This document shows, one piece after another, positions 1 through 11,480 of a stretch of DNA of 64,000 nucleotides. Both the position numbers and the translations under genes were made by a program. This DNA is from Lineus longissimus (lineage: Eukaryota > Nemertea > Pilidiophora > Heteronemertea > Lineidae). The notes beneath the pieces are model-generated. The model did no database searches. It saw only the letters and a program-made list of their open reading frames with translations, and had not been told where the DNA came from. Within the stretch, counting starts at the first letter, position 1; each line of letters opens with the position of its first letter. The DNA is taken from positions 16,075,501-16,139,500 of the forward strand of contig NC_088308.1 in assembly GCF_910592395.1 (NCBI RefSeq). The letters run 5' to 3'.

Positions 1-295
1 CATCTGAAGATCCAGATTCTCACACTGGATCAAAATTGAGCCAATTGGCATGGTAGCCAACAGTGGTTTCATGCAACCACCGGGCTATGCAGGTCCTCTG
101 ACACACATATTGTGACAACATTCCCCCAAATTATAACAGCATTGCACATCTATCTTTGTGGATTGTGGAGGCTCATATTTTTCCACATTGTTTAGACAGC
201 AAATGCATCTCGGTGAAGAATTTAGCACAGCACCTTGGCCCAGTGACTCCTTACTTTGGCTGAAATTCTATAACTGAATCATACTACATACTAAC

Positions 296-528
296 CTTTC
301 CATCATAGGAAGATGATCCATGACTCCTGCCACTGTCGCTGCTGGCAGCACTGTTGCGGTTACTGCTGCTTGGGCTGTCCCTGTTGGGACTAGCTGATCT
401 CATGTCATTGGGATCTCCATATCGGTTGGACCAGTCCATCTGCTCAATCGGGCTTGGGCTGAACTTTCCTGAGGAGTAGGGGATCTGGGGTTGAAAGACG
501 AGGCCAGAATGTCCCGAATCGTATGATT
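296..528 (-). CDS. caskin: Caskin exon: Ser-rich linker after the SH3 domain (last coding exon in window)
   Basis: This exon encodes about 77 residues of low-complexity linker. It opens with ESYDSGHSG, continues through a Pro/Ser stretch and ends in a Ser/Asn/Asp-rich run containing SAASSDSGRS. The acceptor (minus strand TCTCTATTGCAG) lies just above 528 and the donor AAG|GTTAGT just below 296. It enters in phase 1, matching the CAA G end of the exon at 2023-2244, and leaves in phase 0. In caskins the region after the SH3 is a long disordered Pro/Ser linker before two SAM domains, so the SAM exons should lie beyond the left edge. No CASK-binding motif is visible here. Assignment rests on phase, splice sites and position more than on residue similarity. 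Confidence 0.82.
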
Positions 529-2022
529 CTGCAATAGAGAAATCTTTCAATATGATGTTTTGAAGATACAGTAGAACCTCCCTATTAAGGCCACCCTCAG
601 GACTGACAATTGCTGTCCTTAATAGAGAGGTGTCCTGATTAGAGAGGTCAAATTGAATGGAAACAACCAATTGCGGATCAAAACTAGTGTCCTTAATAGA
701 GAGGTTGTCCTTAATAGTGAGGTGTCCACTAAGGGAGGTTCCACACTGTATATTCATTTTAAGATAGTAAACAATTTGCATTTAAAATTTTTACCTAACA
801 GACAAAACAACAGAAATTTGAAATTCAATTGTTTAAAATCAATACTGTGCAGCTATGTGCCGTGCCTTCTGGGTATTCTGCTAATGTATCCAATGACATA
901 AAAGGAATTCCTGAATGTTCCAGGTACCCAATCCAATTAAAACTGTAATGTAGCCCCTGGCAACTCAGAAACAAGCATCAAAATAGTTAAACTTGACATT
1001 TTTGATGCACCAGTGCCTTTGGAAAGGACTGCTTCTGCTGTGAGAGCTTTGCATCGCAAATAAACATCTCATAAAGAAAGAGGAGCAAGATCGAAAAGAG
1101 CGTTATATACATGTAGATTACAATTAAAATCTGGCAACTAAATGTGGTGAAACATGCAAATTTAAAAATAGCACACCTATTGAGAAGAGGTATCACCACC
1201 AAATTAAAAAGGTTAAATGATTATCTACCCGAATGATTATAATGGGAAAAATTCCTTGGTGAAGGATGACAACACTGAAGCAGTTGTACAGGTTTCTGCA
1301 CTAACCTACTATTTGGGGATCGAGACATAAAGCTGAAGATCGGTGGTGTTGTTGGCAGTGCACTCCAGACAAATCTTATTGAGAAGGCACAAAATCACAT
1401 TTGAAACTTTCGTTCGCAGCGGAAAGGCATGACAGTTTCTCAAAAATGTCATATGAAAGATTTCTTGCTGCAAGCCTTCTGGTTTGCAAGTTTTATGTCA
1501 TGCCTTGGAAGACTATTAAAGATACCCCCAAATTTCATGGTCAATATTGATGAATTTCTCAAAAAGGGGAGGGCACCTCCCGGATCTTTGCCTGTTGCTG
1601 GGAGGTTATATTCTGCTTTTACTTGTAGTATATTTTTCCGTGCATATATTCAATCTGGTGGTGAACATACCCCGAAAATCTGAACATTTGTACTGTGTAC
1701 TGCTGTGGTTTTTTTGAGGCACCCTGTTTTCATACAGGGTTTCAACTAAAAATTGCCTGTCTTTTTGTAGGACTATAAACGACAAAAAAAGTTTGTTTTT
1801 ATTATCTTTCCGGGAAGGGATTGAGGACGTGGTGACATTTTGATTTTCAATTTAGCGACAAATTAGGAATTATTAAAGAAGGAAATCATTTTATGTGACT
1901 TGGCCATTTTCCATGACTATTTCTGGACTTGTTTAAAGTAAAATTTAATGAAACCTTTTTTTATTAAGTTGGAACCCTGTGTAAGCAGTCCCCCCTCCCC
2001 CCATGTGGACCCGCACGTATAC
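529..2022 (-). other. caskin: Caskin intron (linker to linker exon)
   Basis: A 1,494-bp intron. Apart from the TA-flanked MITE at 569-748 nothing recognisable was found. Open frames on either strand are short and look like chance. Confidence 0.8.
569..748. mobile_element. TA-flanked MITE, mariner/pogo-like ends (family P, copy 1)
   Basis: The element starts TA|CAGTAGAACCTCCCTATTAA and ends GGGAGGTTCCACACTG|TA, so the termini are imperfect inverted repeats flanked by the dinucleotide TA. Internally it repeats short units such as CCTTAATAGAGAGGT. Such ends are typical of non-autonomous Tc1/mariner/pogo-type elements. Related copies are at 7803-7883, 24288-24474 and 26093-26236. It begins only 40 bp upstream, in transcript direction, of the acceptor of the exon at 296-528. 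Confidence 0.75.
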
Positions 2023-2244
2023 CTTGTCGACTGTGACCAGGACTTCTGTTCTGGTTGTTTTGATGGCAGAGCTGAGATGGCGGAGGTGGTGGGAATGATT
2101 CATCATGGCCGACCGAGCTGTAATGACTAGAAACTGACGGAGGGGGTGGGAGATGAGAGCGGTTGATCAGGTCTGGCTGTGAAAGTGGAAGTGGCGGTTT
2201 GCGCGTCTGAACCGGCTTCATTGAGATAGCTCTGTTTGTGGCAA
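2023..2244 (-). CDS. caskin: Caskin exon: proline-rich linker directly after SH3
   Basis: This exon encodes 73 complete codons. Proline clusters are visible (KPPLPLSQP, LPPPPS, FPPPPPSQ) among Ser/His/Asn-rich sequence, as expected for the disordered linker that follows the caskin SH3. The acceptor is the minus-strand pyrimidine tract CTTTTCCTTGATTTCCAG just above 2244; the donor is CAAG|GTATAC just below 2023. Entry in phase 1 joins exactly to the TCA A end of 3726-3834, giving DKSIATNRAISM. A second AG 13 bp downstream would break the frame, which supports the upstream acceptor. It exits in phase 1 into 296-528. The PxxP-like clusters could serve as SH3 ligands (inference). Confidence 0.87.
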
Positions 2245-3725
2245 CTGGAAATCAAGGAAAAGAAAGGAATAAAACACAAATAAGGTTGACAGATCCCAAA
2301 GTAGAAACGTGTGATTGCTATAATCAGTGTGGTTATGCAGGTGACACGATACGATACGTGTTGTAAGTTCGCCCGGTTGGTTCCGCCTCAGGGGAACACA
2401 ATGGACTTGGGATATGTTTATCACTGTGATAGGGATGAAACTTTGATTGAATGCCCCTGTAACACAAGTAAACATGTGTCAATGACACTGTCTTCTGTTG
2501 AAATGGACCCAACTGGACGACTGACCAAATGCGTTCTATTAGTTGAATCACCAAACTTATAATGACATGTCACAACTGACATGATGTGGTGTCATAATTG
2601 TCACTAATGCAGTCCCATAACCGACTCAATGTGGTGTGAAACCTGACATGATGTGGTGTCATATATGATACTGATGTAGTGTCATAACTGTCACTGATGT
2701 AGTGCCACAACAGTCTCAATGAGGTGTCATAACTGACAAGATGTGGCGTCATATCTGATACTGATCAAGTGTCATAACTGACACACACTGCAACCATCAC
2801 ACACGTGTATTGTATTTGGGATTTGCCTGCGGACGAAAGTCTGATCAGAACTTAGACTGAAGGATACAGAACAGGAAACTACAATGGCGAGGTGACAACA
2901 TCAAAAATAGAAATAAATATAAAATGGTGATTTGCCTCGGGACAAGTCTCTGAACTGATTTAAGAACTGACCCTTGCATATTCCCAAAATTGTGCATAGC
3001 TTTAAATGGTATCCATGATCCCAAAAAAGTATTGCGATGACGATATATACTTTTGGTGACACCAAATGCTAGGTTCAACAACAAAAGAAAATAGTTCGAT
3101 TCATAAGGCTAATAGATTCTTATCGACTTCCAAGTTCTGCATTTTTAAAATGAACCAATACTCCTCCAATTATAATTTTTCAGGTGCACCTTTTTCAATA
3201 AACAAATTGAACTTTCAGTTATTTACTCTAACCACAGAAAAGGAATAAGCCCTTTTGTTCACAACAGTTATCATGCAAACAGAAACTGGCAAAAGACAGT
3301 AAGCAAATACAAGCATGCTAAAATCAACCACATCAAAATGTAAAATATACAGTTTTTTTTACTAAAGTCTCAATAAAAAGTCAATTGCTAGATATCAAAA
3401 TGTTGTGCTCTTTTATATCATAATCATGAAACTACCTGGTAGTCCAATCCTTTATCAATAGATGGCAGAGTGATACGAAACAGCTGCCACACAGTTCAGG
3501 ATTTAGAGTTTGGGGGAAGTGAGGGAGGGCAGGAAGTAGATAGAACACAAGAGTTTTAACCCTCCGACCCCCCCTCCCCCAACACACACACTTTAATATC
3601 ACAGCTCCTACTAAATTTCCCAAGAATTAAACCACAAAATATGTATGATTCCACAAAAATACCTTGACCCAAGCAAACACTTGATATACTTTCGTAAATG
3701 TAAAATGGAGAAAAGGTGTACGTAC
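2245..3725 (-). other. caskin: Caskin intron
   Basis: A 1,481-bp intron. It contains a degenerate short tandem repeat at 2565-2785; nothing else is supported. The long open frames seen across it are chance or repeat products. Confidence 0.8.
2565..2785. repeat. Degenerate short-period tandem repeat (TGTCATAACTG-type)
   Basis: Variants of the unit TGACATGATGTGGTGTCATA recur at roughly 20-bp steps, with TGTCATAACTGAC and GATACTGATGTAGTGTCAT interleaved. Periodicity is imperfect, so this is an old, diverged array. Confidence 0.65.
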
Positions 3726-3834
3726 TTGATTTGTCAAAGAGATCGACAGCTGAAGAAGGGAAGTAGCCCGTCTGATTGTGACTGTCCTGCATCACATAGC
3801 CCTTCCACACACCATCGGGCCGCTGGTCTAGCAC
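3726..3834 (-). CDS. caskin: Caskin exon: C-terminal half of the SH3 domain
   Basis: This exon encodes VLDQRPDGVWKGYV and then GYFPSSAVDLFDKS, the second half of an SH3 fold. It has the RPDGVWKG strand with its conserved Trp and the GYFPSS motif preceding the 3-10 helix. Vertebrate caskins have the closely similar EQHPDGRWKG and GYFPSS. The Tyr of the canonical FPSNYV motif is replaced (FPSSAV), so one aromatic wall of the usual PxxP pocket is missing. Acceptor TCATTGTAG lies just above 3834 in phase 0, continuing 23511-23605. Donor TCAA|GTACGT gives phase 1 into 2023-2244. The intron upstream is 19.7 kb. Confidence 0.95.
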
Positions 3835-3953
3835 CTACAATGAGACAAAGAAGACACCATTGAAATTACTGTGACATATATACCCTTCCACACACAAGCT
3901 CTGAAATCGCCCTTAACGGAACTGTCTGTTATAACAGTGGGGGTTGGACTTAA

Positions 3954-4388
3954 CCCTATAACTCCTAGAGCCACTGCCAGCGCAAGTGCTTTTTCCCCTA
4001 GGCCCAACGTACTTTTACCTGGAAATCACATTTTTTGCGGTGGGTCCAGTTTTTCACATAATGACATAGGTGAACTTCCAGATAATGTATAATATTTGAA
4101 AGAAGATGAAATTTCCTATTAGATAGGGTACATCCAAATCGGAATCAAACAAACGATCCATTTATCAATTCAAATGTCCTGCATTTACTGGCTTGAAGAG
4201 AAACAAAAACTTAAACATAAAATTTCACTAAAACATCTACAGCAACCACTACTGTTCATCTGGGCAATTGAAAGCTTAAGTTTCATCGACAAATAATAAG
4301 CAGCTTTCTGAAGGAGATTGGTAGCTAAGTGCGCGAAATTTGAATATGAGTGTTCGGGCGTCATCGGGCGCCTCCAGGTGTTATAGGG
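3954..4388. mobile_element. TTAA-flanked piggyBac-like MITE
   Basis: The sequence is TTAA|CCCTATAACTCCTAGAG at the left and CTCCAGGTGTTATAGGG|TTAA at the right. The termini are imperfect inverted repeats beginning CCC and flanked by TTAA, the signature of piggyBac-type insertion. At 435 bp with no coding frame it is non-autonomous. Confidence 0.75.
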
Positions 4389-5303
4389 TTAATGGAGTAA
4401 GATATCTGGTCGCTGGTCTAGCACTGACAATGGAAGAAAACAGCCCTCCATCATGCAACTGTTACACACACTATCATTGGCCCAGCACCTACAATGGGGA
4501 GGAAACTCTTTTGGCATTTAGCTGAGGCACATAATAAACTGCATGAAAATCACGTTTTTCAGTAACACTGGTGTGGAAGGTGCAATTTTACCCCTGCCGC
4601 CCCTATCAGGTTCATACTCTGCTACTGTGACTCTTGTCACTTCCTCGAAAAATCCTTTTTTTAAAACACACTTTTACCTGAAGTGTTTTAATGCTATCAT
4701 TTAGTATCACAAAGGCAATACACATAATCTACATTTAAGATTTTAAGACAACAGATTAGCATTTACATTTTGTGCAAATTGATAATACCTATTTAAAAAT
4801 TGATCTGAATATAATTACAAAGTTGTCTGTAATCAGTTCTCCAAATCGATAACACACCTGGTCATTATGTAAAAGTGCAGTGACATTTTGGTGAACTCTG
4901 AAATAGGTGAAAGTCCACCTGTCACAGCTATGCTCAACTGACCACAGAAATGACCAGCAAGCTCTGAGATGGACAAGGACAACTGTAAATCTCTGATCTT
5001 ATCTAAAACTGATTACCCAGAAATGTGCTACCCTATACAAAGAAAGTCTATCTTGAAAGTGAGACAGACAGGTTTGTCTAGATTGTCAACTAGCTTCAAA
5101 TTTATTAGGCAAATGGAAACAAGGTTATGGTTTGTGATAGAAAATTACTCAGACAATAGGTGCTGGTTTGCTAAACATCTGGAGACATATCAAACATATA
5201 TGGGGTAGTTATTATACTTCTTAGACCTTGTGTCAATTAAATGGCATCTTGACTCTCGATGGATTGACACTGCCCAGCATCCAGACAATGCACAGAGGCA
5301 ATA

Positions 5304-5449
5304 GAGGTTCTTCACTGAAGCACATGATGACGTTACCAATTGTTTTGTACAGCCATAATATTTGCTGTCACACGTGGTCACGATGTACAGGAAATGCATT
5401 GGCAAGTGGCCGTCAAAACGTCACCTCGTGACGTCACGTGAATAACCTC
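5304..5449. mobile_element. TA-flanked short palindromic MITE (family G, copy 1)
   Basis: It begins TA|GAGGTTCTTCAC and ends GTGAATAACCTC|TA. The interior has nested palindromes (GTCACACGTGGTCACG, CGTGACGTCACGTG). Copy 2 is at 38818-38959 with the same length class and nearly identical internal sequence. Confidence 0.75.
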
Positions 5450-5960
5450 TATACCGCTGGAAGATCAGTTTGATAAAATGGTGGTACTTATTTCTATATT
5501 TGACTTACAGTGATCATCTGTCACCCTTTAGTCACAAACTTAGAAAATGACATCAGTTTTTTAACAGTGTTTGGACAAGTAATTTTTTTGTATTCTCATC
5601 TCTTATGAAAATGCCCACAAGTGTTCCATGTTACTCATCTATAATTAGCTGGTTATTACTCATCAACTGTTTACCAACACAGTGAACTCGTGTGTAAACA
5701 CTATCATTCATTATTTGTTTACCTCTGAATGTTACCAATCAAATTTTGATGTTCTGGCACTCCTGTATTGGGGAGGCTGAGATCAGGGACTTATCATGGA
5801 GCCTCAACAAAATTTGTACTCTTTCTTACAGAGTTATCCGTAAATGTGTATGGATCCTTGATAAGTCACTGTTCCCAACCTCCCTTTGATGAAGGGGTTT
5901 GTACCTACGTATCATGGGTTCTATTTGTCCACACCCCGATAATAGCATCCCAGAATCTAT

Positions 5961-6656
5961 AGGGCCGTTTGGACGACAGAAAAAAGGCCCGATGAGATCC
6001 GATCGAATCCGAATGCGGTCTAAATTTCCCTGGTGTAAACGCAAACCGATCGGGTCTCATGTGGTCCCATCGGGTCTTCAAGTGGTCCACCTCTTTTGCT
6101 GGTTCCATCGGGGCTAATCCGGATGCATCCGGATGCATCCGGATCAAATTTGGTCGTCTAAACGCGATCGGGCCTAATGCGGTCTTATCTGGACTAATGC
6201 GTATTGGATATGGTACTTCGGCAATACTTCCTTTCATTATAAACACGTGTATTTTCGCGGGAATTAATGTCGTTTTGATTGTCAGTTTTATAGTATTTTC
6301 TCTGGACTTATTTTCATTATTCCAATATGGTGAAGGATAAGTTCACGGACACGGTTGTTTTCGATCTCATACATATTTGGAGCGATCAATCCATTCAGCG
6401 GAAGCTAGACAGCAGCTACCATAAGAACGAGCTTGCCTAGTACCATTATAACCCGCATTGCGGCGCTAAATCGGTGACGCCACCGCGACATCCTGCGGAT
6501 TATTGGTGGAACCAAAAGAAATTAGTCCACATCAGTCCTCATTGCTGTTAGCGTCTAAACGGGTACATTAAAATGAGACCACATCCGGTCTGGAATGGGG
6601 TTCGATCGGATCGGATCGGAATGCGGTCTTTTTAGAAAGCGTCTAAACGGCCCTTA
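5961..6656. mobile_element. Inverted-repeat element AGGGCCGTTTRGACG
   Basis: The left end reads AGGGCCGTTTGGACGACAG; the right end read on the minus strand is AGGGCCGTTTAGACGCTTTC. The interior is unusually rich in GATC/CGGATC-type words, including back-to-back GGATGCATCC palindromes near 6120-6145. No transposase frame exists. The GGGCCG ends recall PIF/Harbinger-type MITEs, but flanking trinucleotides (TAT/TAT or ATA/TTA, depending on the boundary) do not settle the family. Confidence 0.65.
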
Positions 6657-6660
6657 TGTG

Positions 6661-7205
6661 TCCCAAAACTAAAGGATGCTCTATGTGTTGCGGGTTCAAT
6701 GTGTCCTGGGTTCTATATGTCCATTAAAGGATGTTCTATGCATCCCAAGTTCTATATGTCCTGGGTTCTGTGTGTCCAAAATTTAAAGGATGTTCTATGC
6801 ATCCCAATTTCTATCTGTTCCGGATTCTTTGTATCCCAAATCTAAAGGATGTTCTATGTATCCCAAGTTCTATGTGTCCCAGATTCTATGTTTCCCCAAT
6901 CTAAAGGATGTTCTTTCCATGCATCCCAAATTCTATGTGTCCTGGGTTCTCTGTATCCCCAATCTAAAGGACGTTCTATGCATCCCAAGTTCTATATGTC
7001 CCAGATTCTATGTATCCCCAATCTAAAGGATGTTCTATGCATCCCAAGTTCTATGTGTCCCGGGTTCTATGTATCCCCAATCTAAAGGATGTTCTTTCTA
7101 TGCATCCCAAGTTCTATGTGTCCCAGATTCTATGTATCCCCAATCTAAAGCATGTTCTATGCATCTCAAGTTCTATGTGTCCTGGGTTCTTTGAGTCCCA
7201 GTTGT
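6661..7205. repeat. Approximately 60-bp minisatellite with 181-bp higher-order period
   Basis: The word AAAGGATGTTCTATGCATCC or a close variant starts at 6725, 6785, 6844, 6903, 6966, 7025, 7084 and 7147. Spacings are 60, 59, 59, 63, 59, 59 and 63. The 63-bp units carry a 4-bp insertion (TTCTTTCYATG), giving a trimeric higher-order unit of 181 bp. Overlapping open frames here (SQILCIPNLKDVL-like) are repeat artefacts. A single inverted unit lies at 7380-7413. Confidence 0.9.
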
Positions 7206-7379
7206 AGAAGAAAATTGGGGTTAGGGTCAAATTGGGGTAATAGGGTCAGGCTGCTGATTGAAAATACCCTCATTAGAAAGTATTCAGCCTTTCAGGAACT
7301 AAACCAGATAGAAATTGGAACAAATAGGACCCTTTTGAGTTGGGGACTCCCAGAGTTTGGAACACATCACATCTGGCAC

Positions 7380-7413
7380 GCACAGAAACATAGAACTCAG
7401 GATGCATAGAACC
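7380..7413 (-). repeat. Inverted single unit of the 60-bp minisatellite
   Basis: The minus strand reads GGTTCTATGCATCCTGAG followed by TTCTATGTTTC, matching the array unit at 6661-7205 in opposite orientation about 175 bp beyond its end. It may be a relic of an inverted arm from which the array expanded. Confidence 0.6.
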
Positions 7414-7802
7414 CACCCGTTGAAAAGACATACAGGCCGGCACACAGACTGAGAAAAATATTAGGGTAATGTGGGGTATTTTCCAGCCCCCTTTTTACAA
7501 TTTTCTATCTTCCAAGGCATAAGACTGTGGCAATTCTAATAGTTCCCACAGTGTCTTTTCTTAATGATCAGGCTTTACTACTTGCAATGGCCCTGAGACT
7601 GCGCTAATTTATCGTTAACTGGCCAATAGTCAATATTGATAAACTGATTGAAAACAATGAACTGAGAACAGAAGGTGGGTGCTACAGCACACAAATGGGA
7701 TGCACATTGCGGGATGTACATGTAATGCTCACATCTTTTTTAATAGATTTAGTTATAACTGGTAGTGTCTAGTGATCTCTAGATAGCTGTACCAACTTCA
7801 GT

Positions 7803-7883
7803 CAGTAGAACCTCTGGGGACTGGCAAATGCTGTCATAAGGGTGTCCTCGATAGAGAGGTGTCTGCTTAGGGTGGTTCCACTG
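7803..7883. mobile_element. Internally deleted family P MITE
   Basis: It has CAGTAGAACCTC at the left and GGTGGTTCCACTG at the right, with TGTCCTCGATAGAGAGGTGT inside. At 81 bp it is a short derivative of the element at 569-748. A TA flank is not preserved on the left. Confidence 0.6.
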
Positions 7884-10758
7884 CACCAACTTCACCACTT
7901 CTACTATTTTTTAAGTCATGCTGCCACACAACAACACCATATTTTAATTTTCTTTGTATTTTAAAGTGCATTTCAGCAAGGAAAGATATCACATCGTTCT
8001 GTCAAAGAAATGATTCAAAGATGTGTACTCAAATGGAGGATTTGTGCACAATGTATTGTTATTCATGTATAGCTCAGGCAGGCATAATCTTACAACATAT
8101 GAAATCGTGAACAGGCACTGATACTAACTTGAGAACATGACAATTTCAAACACAGACAGAAATTTGTCCCCAAGCAGCCTGTGTGACAAGACAAGGCACA
8201 CATGATGGTCTAAACACACAAGATAAGTAGGCCAAATACAAATGAATAAATCTATAATCATTATGACAATCATGAGGAACTTCTCACCAGATATTTTATA
8301 TCTCTTTTATATCAACGAAGGCCTACATTATCTGTTGGTTTGTCAAAATCTGAGTCTAGGGCACCCATCGAATCCAAATAACACAAAGTCCACATAATTT
8401 TCAACTCGACTCATTACCCTTGCTTTGGTAAACTGCCCAGTCGTACGAAATAGTCATGAGGTCTAAAATGTGATGATGTCAACTCCATGAAAAATTTACA
8501 ACGGGGATTTCTCATATATGCTCTGCAATGTTTTGGTCTGCGAGTTAAATTGGTAAACTGCCCAACTGCTCATAGGCCTACTTCCAATTTTTCTATGGAC
8601 CTAGCACCTGAACATCCAAAACTCTCCATACAAATATTTTTAAAAATCAGTTTGCTTTAAAAAAAAATTTTGAACCACAATAATTTTGCTCATACAAACT
8701 GAGCAGTGCTCAGTGCACATAAAGGCCTTTCACAACAAAACATACACAGATATTATATTTCTTATTGTTGGATCAGGACCCCAATTTTCATGACATGGGC
8801 CACCCGTTGGCTTTGATAATCACATATCTCTATACAGAAGAGACACGCTTTGACAGGTACTTTGAACTTCTTTAGAAATCACCTTGCTTAGAAAATTGAA
8901 ATTGGAAATCAATGATATTTTTTAATGTGCACATTCAAACATTTTGGTCTACTTTTGAAATGCCACTATTGACAGAGGGTTATTTATTCATAATCTCACA
9001 CCAGAGTTACAACAGTATTGTGCAGAAATTTTTTTCTTGAGCAGCATTATCATCTGCAGTCATGTCTTCATCACATAGTTTTTTTTTATCATTTTCGCTC
9101 TCCCCCACTACAAGACTTAGTTATTCTTAAGGAAAAAAAATCAATTGGACCTAAAGAATAACAATTAAACGTGATGGGCATTTGTTCAAGTTCAGTTGCT
9201 ATATGGGGACATGATTGGTTCAAAGACCCCTGATTGACCACCATTAACACCTACTACACAGGTCAAATCACAGGGTAATTGTCTTACCCACCAATTGCTG
9301 CATGGTCAAAAAGCAAGGGCTAAATGGTTTTATAAAGTCATATATGTGCCACAACTGTTACCATAGATCATGGGTTTTAAGACATGTATTGGGTTCTCCG
9401 ACTGGTTGCTCAATAGCCTAGCCCCCCCCCCCCCCATCTTGGCTGTTTTTTTGTTCTAACAAAACTATTGCGAAAAGAATCAAGCACATGACTGGAAGTG
9501 TTAAAGGAGTAAACTATTTGCCGGATAGGGGAGTCCTTGTCATGCGTGTAGTGCAATGCATTAGTACTACAGGTACTGGTACCTCCTATCGGGGTGTACC
9601 CATTCACTCTTCCAGGGAAGGATTACTGGTAAAGACCAGTTTGTTTATAGCTGATCTATAATATTACTTATTTAGTACACTATTACTATGTAAACTTATG
9701 CAGGTGGACTGGTCACTCAGTTGGTTTATCTGATGAGGTATCATCAATTAGAAAATATCAAGTGGAAAACTCCATATTCCCTCAAGGCCATGTCGATCAT
9801 GAATTTTGTTTCTTGGTAAACCAGCTGGACTTCCAATTCTGAATTATGGTTTAATCTTCATCAGTGTAAATTATGCGAACAGTTTTGATATGATGATGGT
9901 ATGGACAGGTCTGATTGAAAGAAACATTTCAGGAACTATCATGCCTCTTTGATAAAAAACAGGGTGAAGTCTTGATCATTTGGCTAGTAACACCCCTGCC
10001 AACCCTGATTAGCAGCATCCAAGATATGGTGCAGGTCTCAGCTATGACCAATACTTGTTGCAGGAACCTGCGACAATCCCTAAGACTAGAGATTTTTGTT
10101 GTCTCTTGTGATGATCATCCTGCATCGCTGCAACCAAAATCTCCTGTTTTCTTCAGGCCAGGCCTAAGGCTATTTAGTAGGTTACTCAGAAATTGTGAAA
10201 CAGTGACAGTAATTCAAAAGCACTGGTGCGAACAGAGCAGATGAAATGTTCACCACATGTAGGCCTACCAGATGTCGATGTACTGATATTTTTGAGTCAG
10301 CCAGATATAATTAATAGGGCCTTAAGCTTTACATTTGAATATCACATGAATTGTAGAACAGTATTTCAATGTTTCCACGTGGCCCAGTACATATGTCTTC
10401 CGTTAAGATATTTTCATAATTCCACGTCATGTATTATATGTCCTCAAGTCCAAAGATTTTGACTATAGAGTCTAACGAACAATACACAAGACTACAAATT
10501 ATTACATAACACACAGCATGAGTTTTGATTTTTATACCATGACAAAGTTTTGTATGTTCAAAAACCATTCGGTTATGTAGTTGATGATAAAGTTAGAACA
10601 GACGCTATAGCACATATCATCATTGACATAGTGTATGAACATGTACTGTACAACAGTCAACAACATGATAATAGATTTAATTGGGACTATGGCGGGAATC
10701 ACAGGTTTAGAAATAGGTGGTAGAAGACCGAGTTGTGAATGGAGCCGAAAGGTCTTAC

Positions 10759-10842
10759 CATCGGATCTGGTGGGGGAGGCTTCTCCGGGGACTTCTCATC
10801 AGGCTTCTCCTTCTTTCTACTCTTTTTCTTGAAGAACTTCAT
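10759..10842 (-). CDS. Candidate alternative first coding exon (Lys-rich N-terminus)
   Basis: The minus strand reads an ATG at 10842, 28 codons (MKFFKKKSRKKEKPDEK, then SPEKPPPPDPM) and a strong donor ATG|GTAAGA. An in-frame TGA lies four codons before the ATG, and the start context has A at -3. The Lys/Glu/Pro bias is hard to get by chance from AT-rich intron DNA. I do not recognise the peptide. It ends in phase 0, and the only identified downstream caskin exon with a phase-0 acceptor is 3726-3834. Joining them would give a caskin isoform without ankyrin repeats and with half an SH3. It could instead be the first exon of a nested gene whose other exons I did not recognise. Confidence 0.5.
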
Positions 10843-11319
10843 GATCCACTCTCAGTCACAATCTCTGGAACTCCACCAACACAATACACCACAGGTATCC
10901 ACAACCTTTCCAAATAACGTGGCGGTACTCCAAAGAGTCTAAAGTGATCCTTTTGGTTTATAGCTGTGTCGTTAGTGCTGCTATATCCTTCTCTCTAGCC
11001 TAGTGTGTAAATCCAATGCTTGTGGTGAAGATTATTCCGTGATATTCCCCGAACAACATGACCAAGTGATCACTAATACACTGCTAATGTAACATACATG
11101 AAGTATAAATGAACCTCCTACTCCAATCAATAACCCACTGAATATGCTATCCTTGTAGGCCTTCCTAAACTAACAAACTCGTTACATATAAGCTACAAAC
11201 TTTGAAACATTTCCAACAAAAATGCCAGGTATTTGAACTTGTAAGGCTGTAATAAACCAGAGAGAACCTCCATTGGCAACTAGCCTAATCGCACTGAAAA
11301 CAAGCGAAGTCTGTCAATG

Positions 11320-11480
11320 CATTACTCCCTCTGATTGGGTTGTGTGTAACACCATTGGCCAATGCTGGCTGTGCGTAGACTCCACTCAGGGAGAGCTGGC
11401 TGTGGAGTGCAAGTGTCCCCGGTTGGCTCAATGCCACTGGTATGGCTGACTGGTCCCGGTGAAGGGTCCAACAATGCCTC
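11320..11480 (-). promoter_or_regulatory. Possible promoter for the 10759-10842 exon
   Basis: About 500 bp upstream of the candidate ATG are two minus-strand CCAAT boxes 20 bp apart: ATTGG at 11334-11338 and the palindrome ATTGGCCAAT at 11354-11363. A tract of higher GC than the surrounding intron (11380-11470) follows. Paired CCAAT boxes suit NF-Y binding. There is no proof of a start site, and ordinary intron sequence remains possible. Confidence 0.2.

Noticed and set aside
284-781. 165-codon minus-strand frame read as one continuous protein
   Set aside because: Only 296-528 is exon; the upstream part reads through the acceptor and into the MITE at 569-748.
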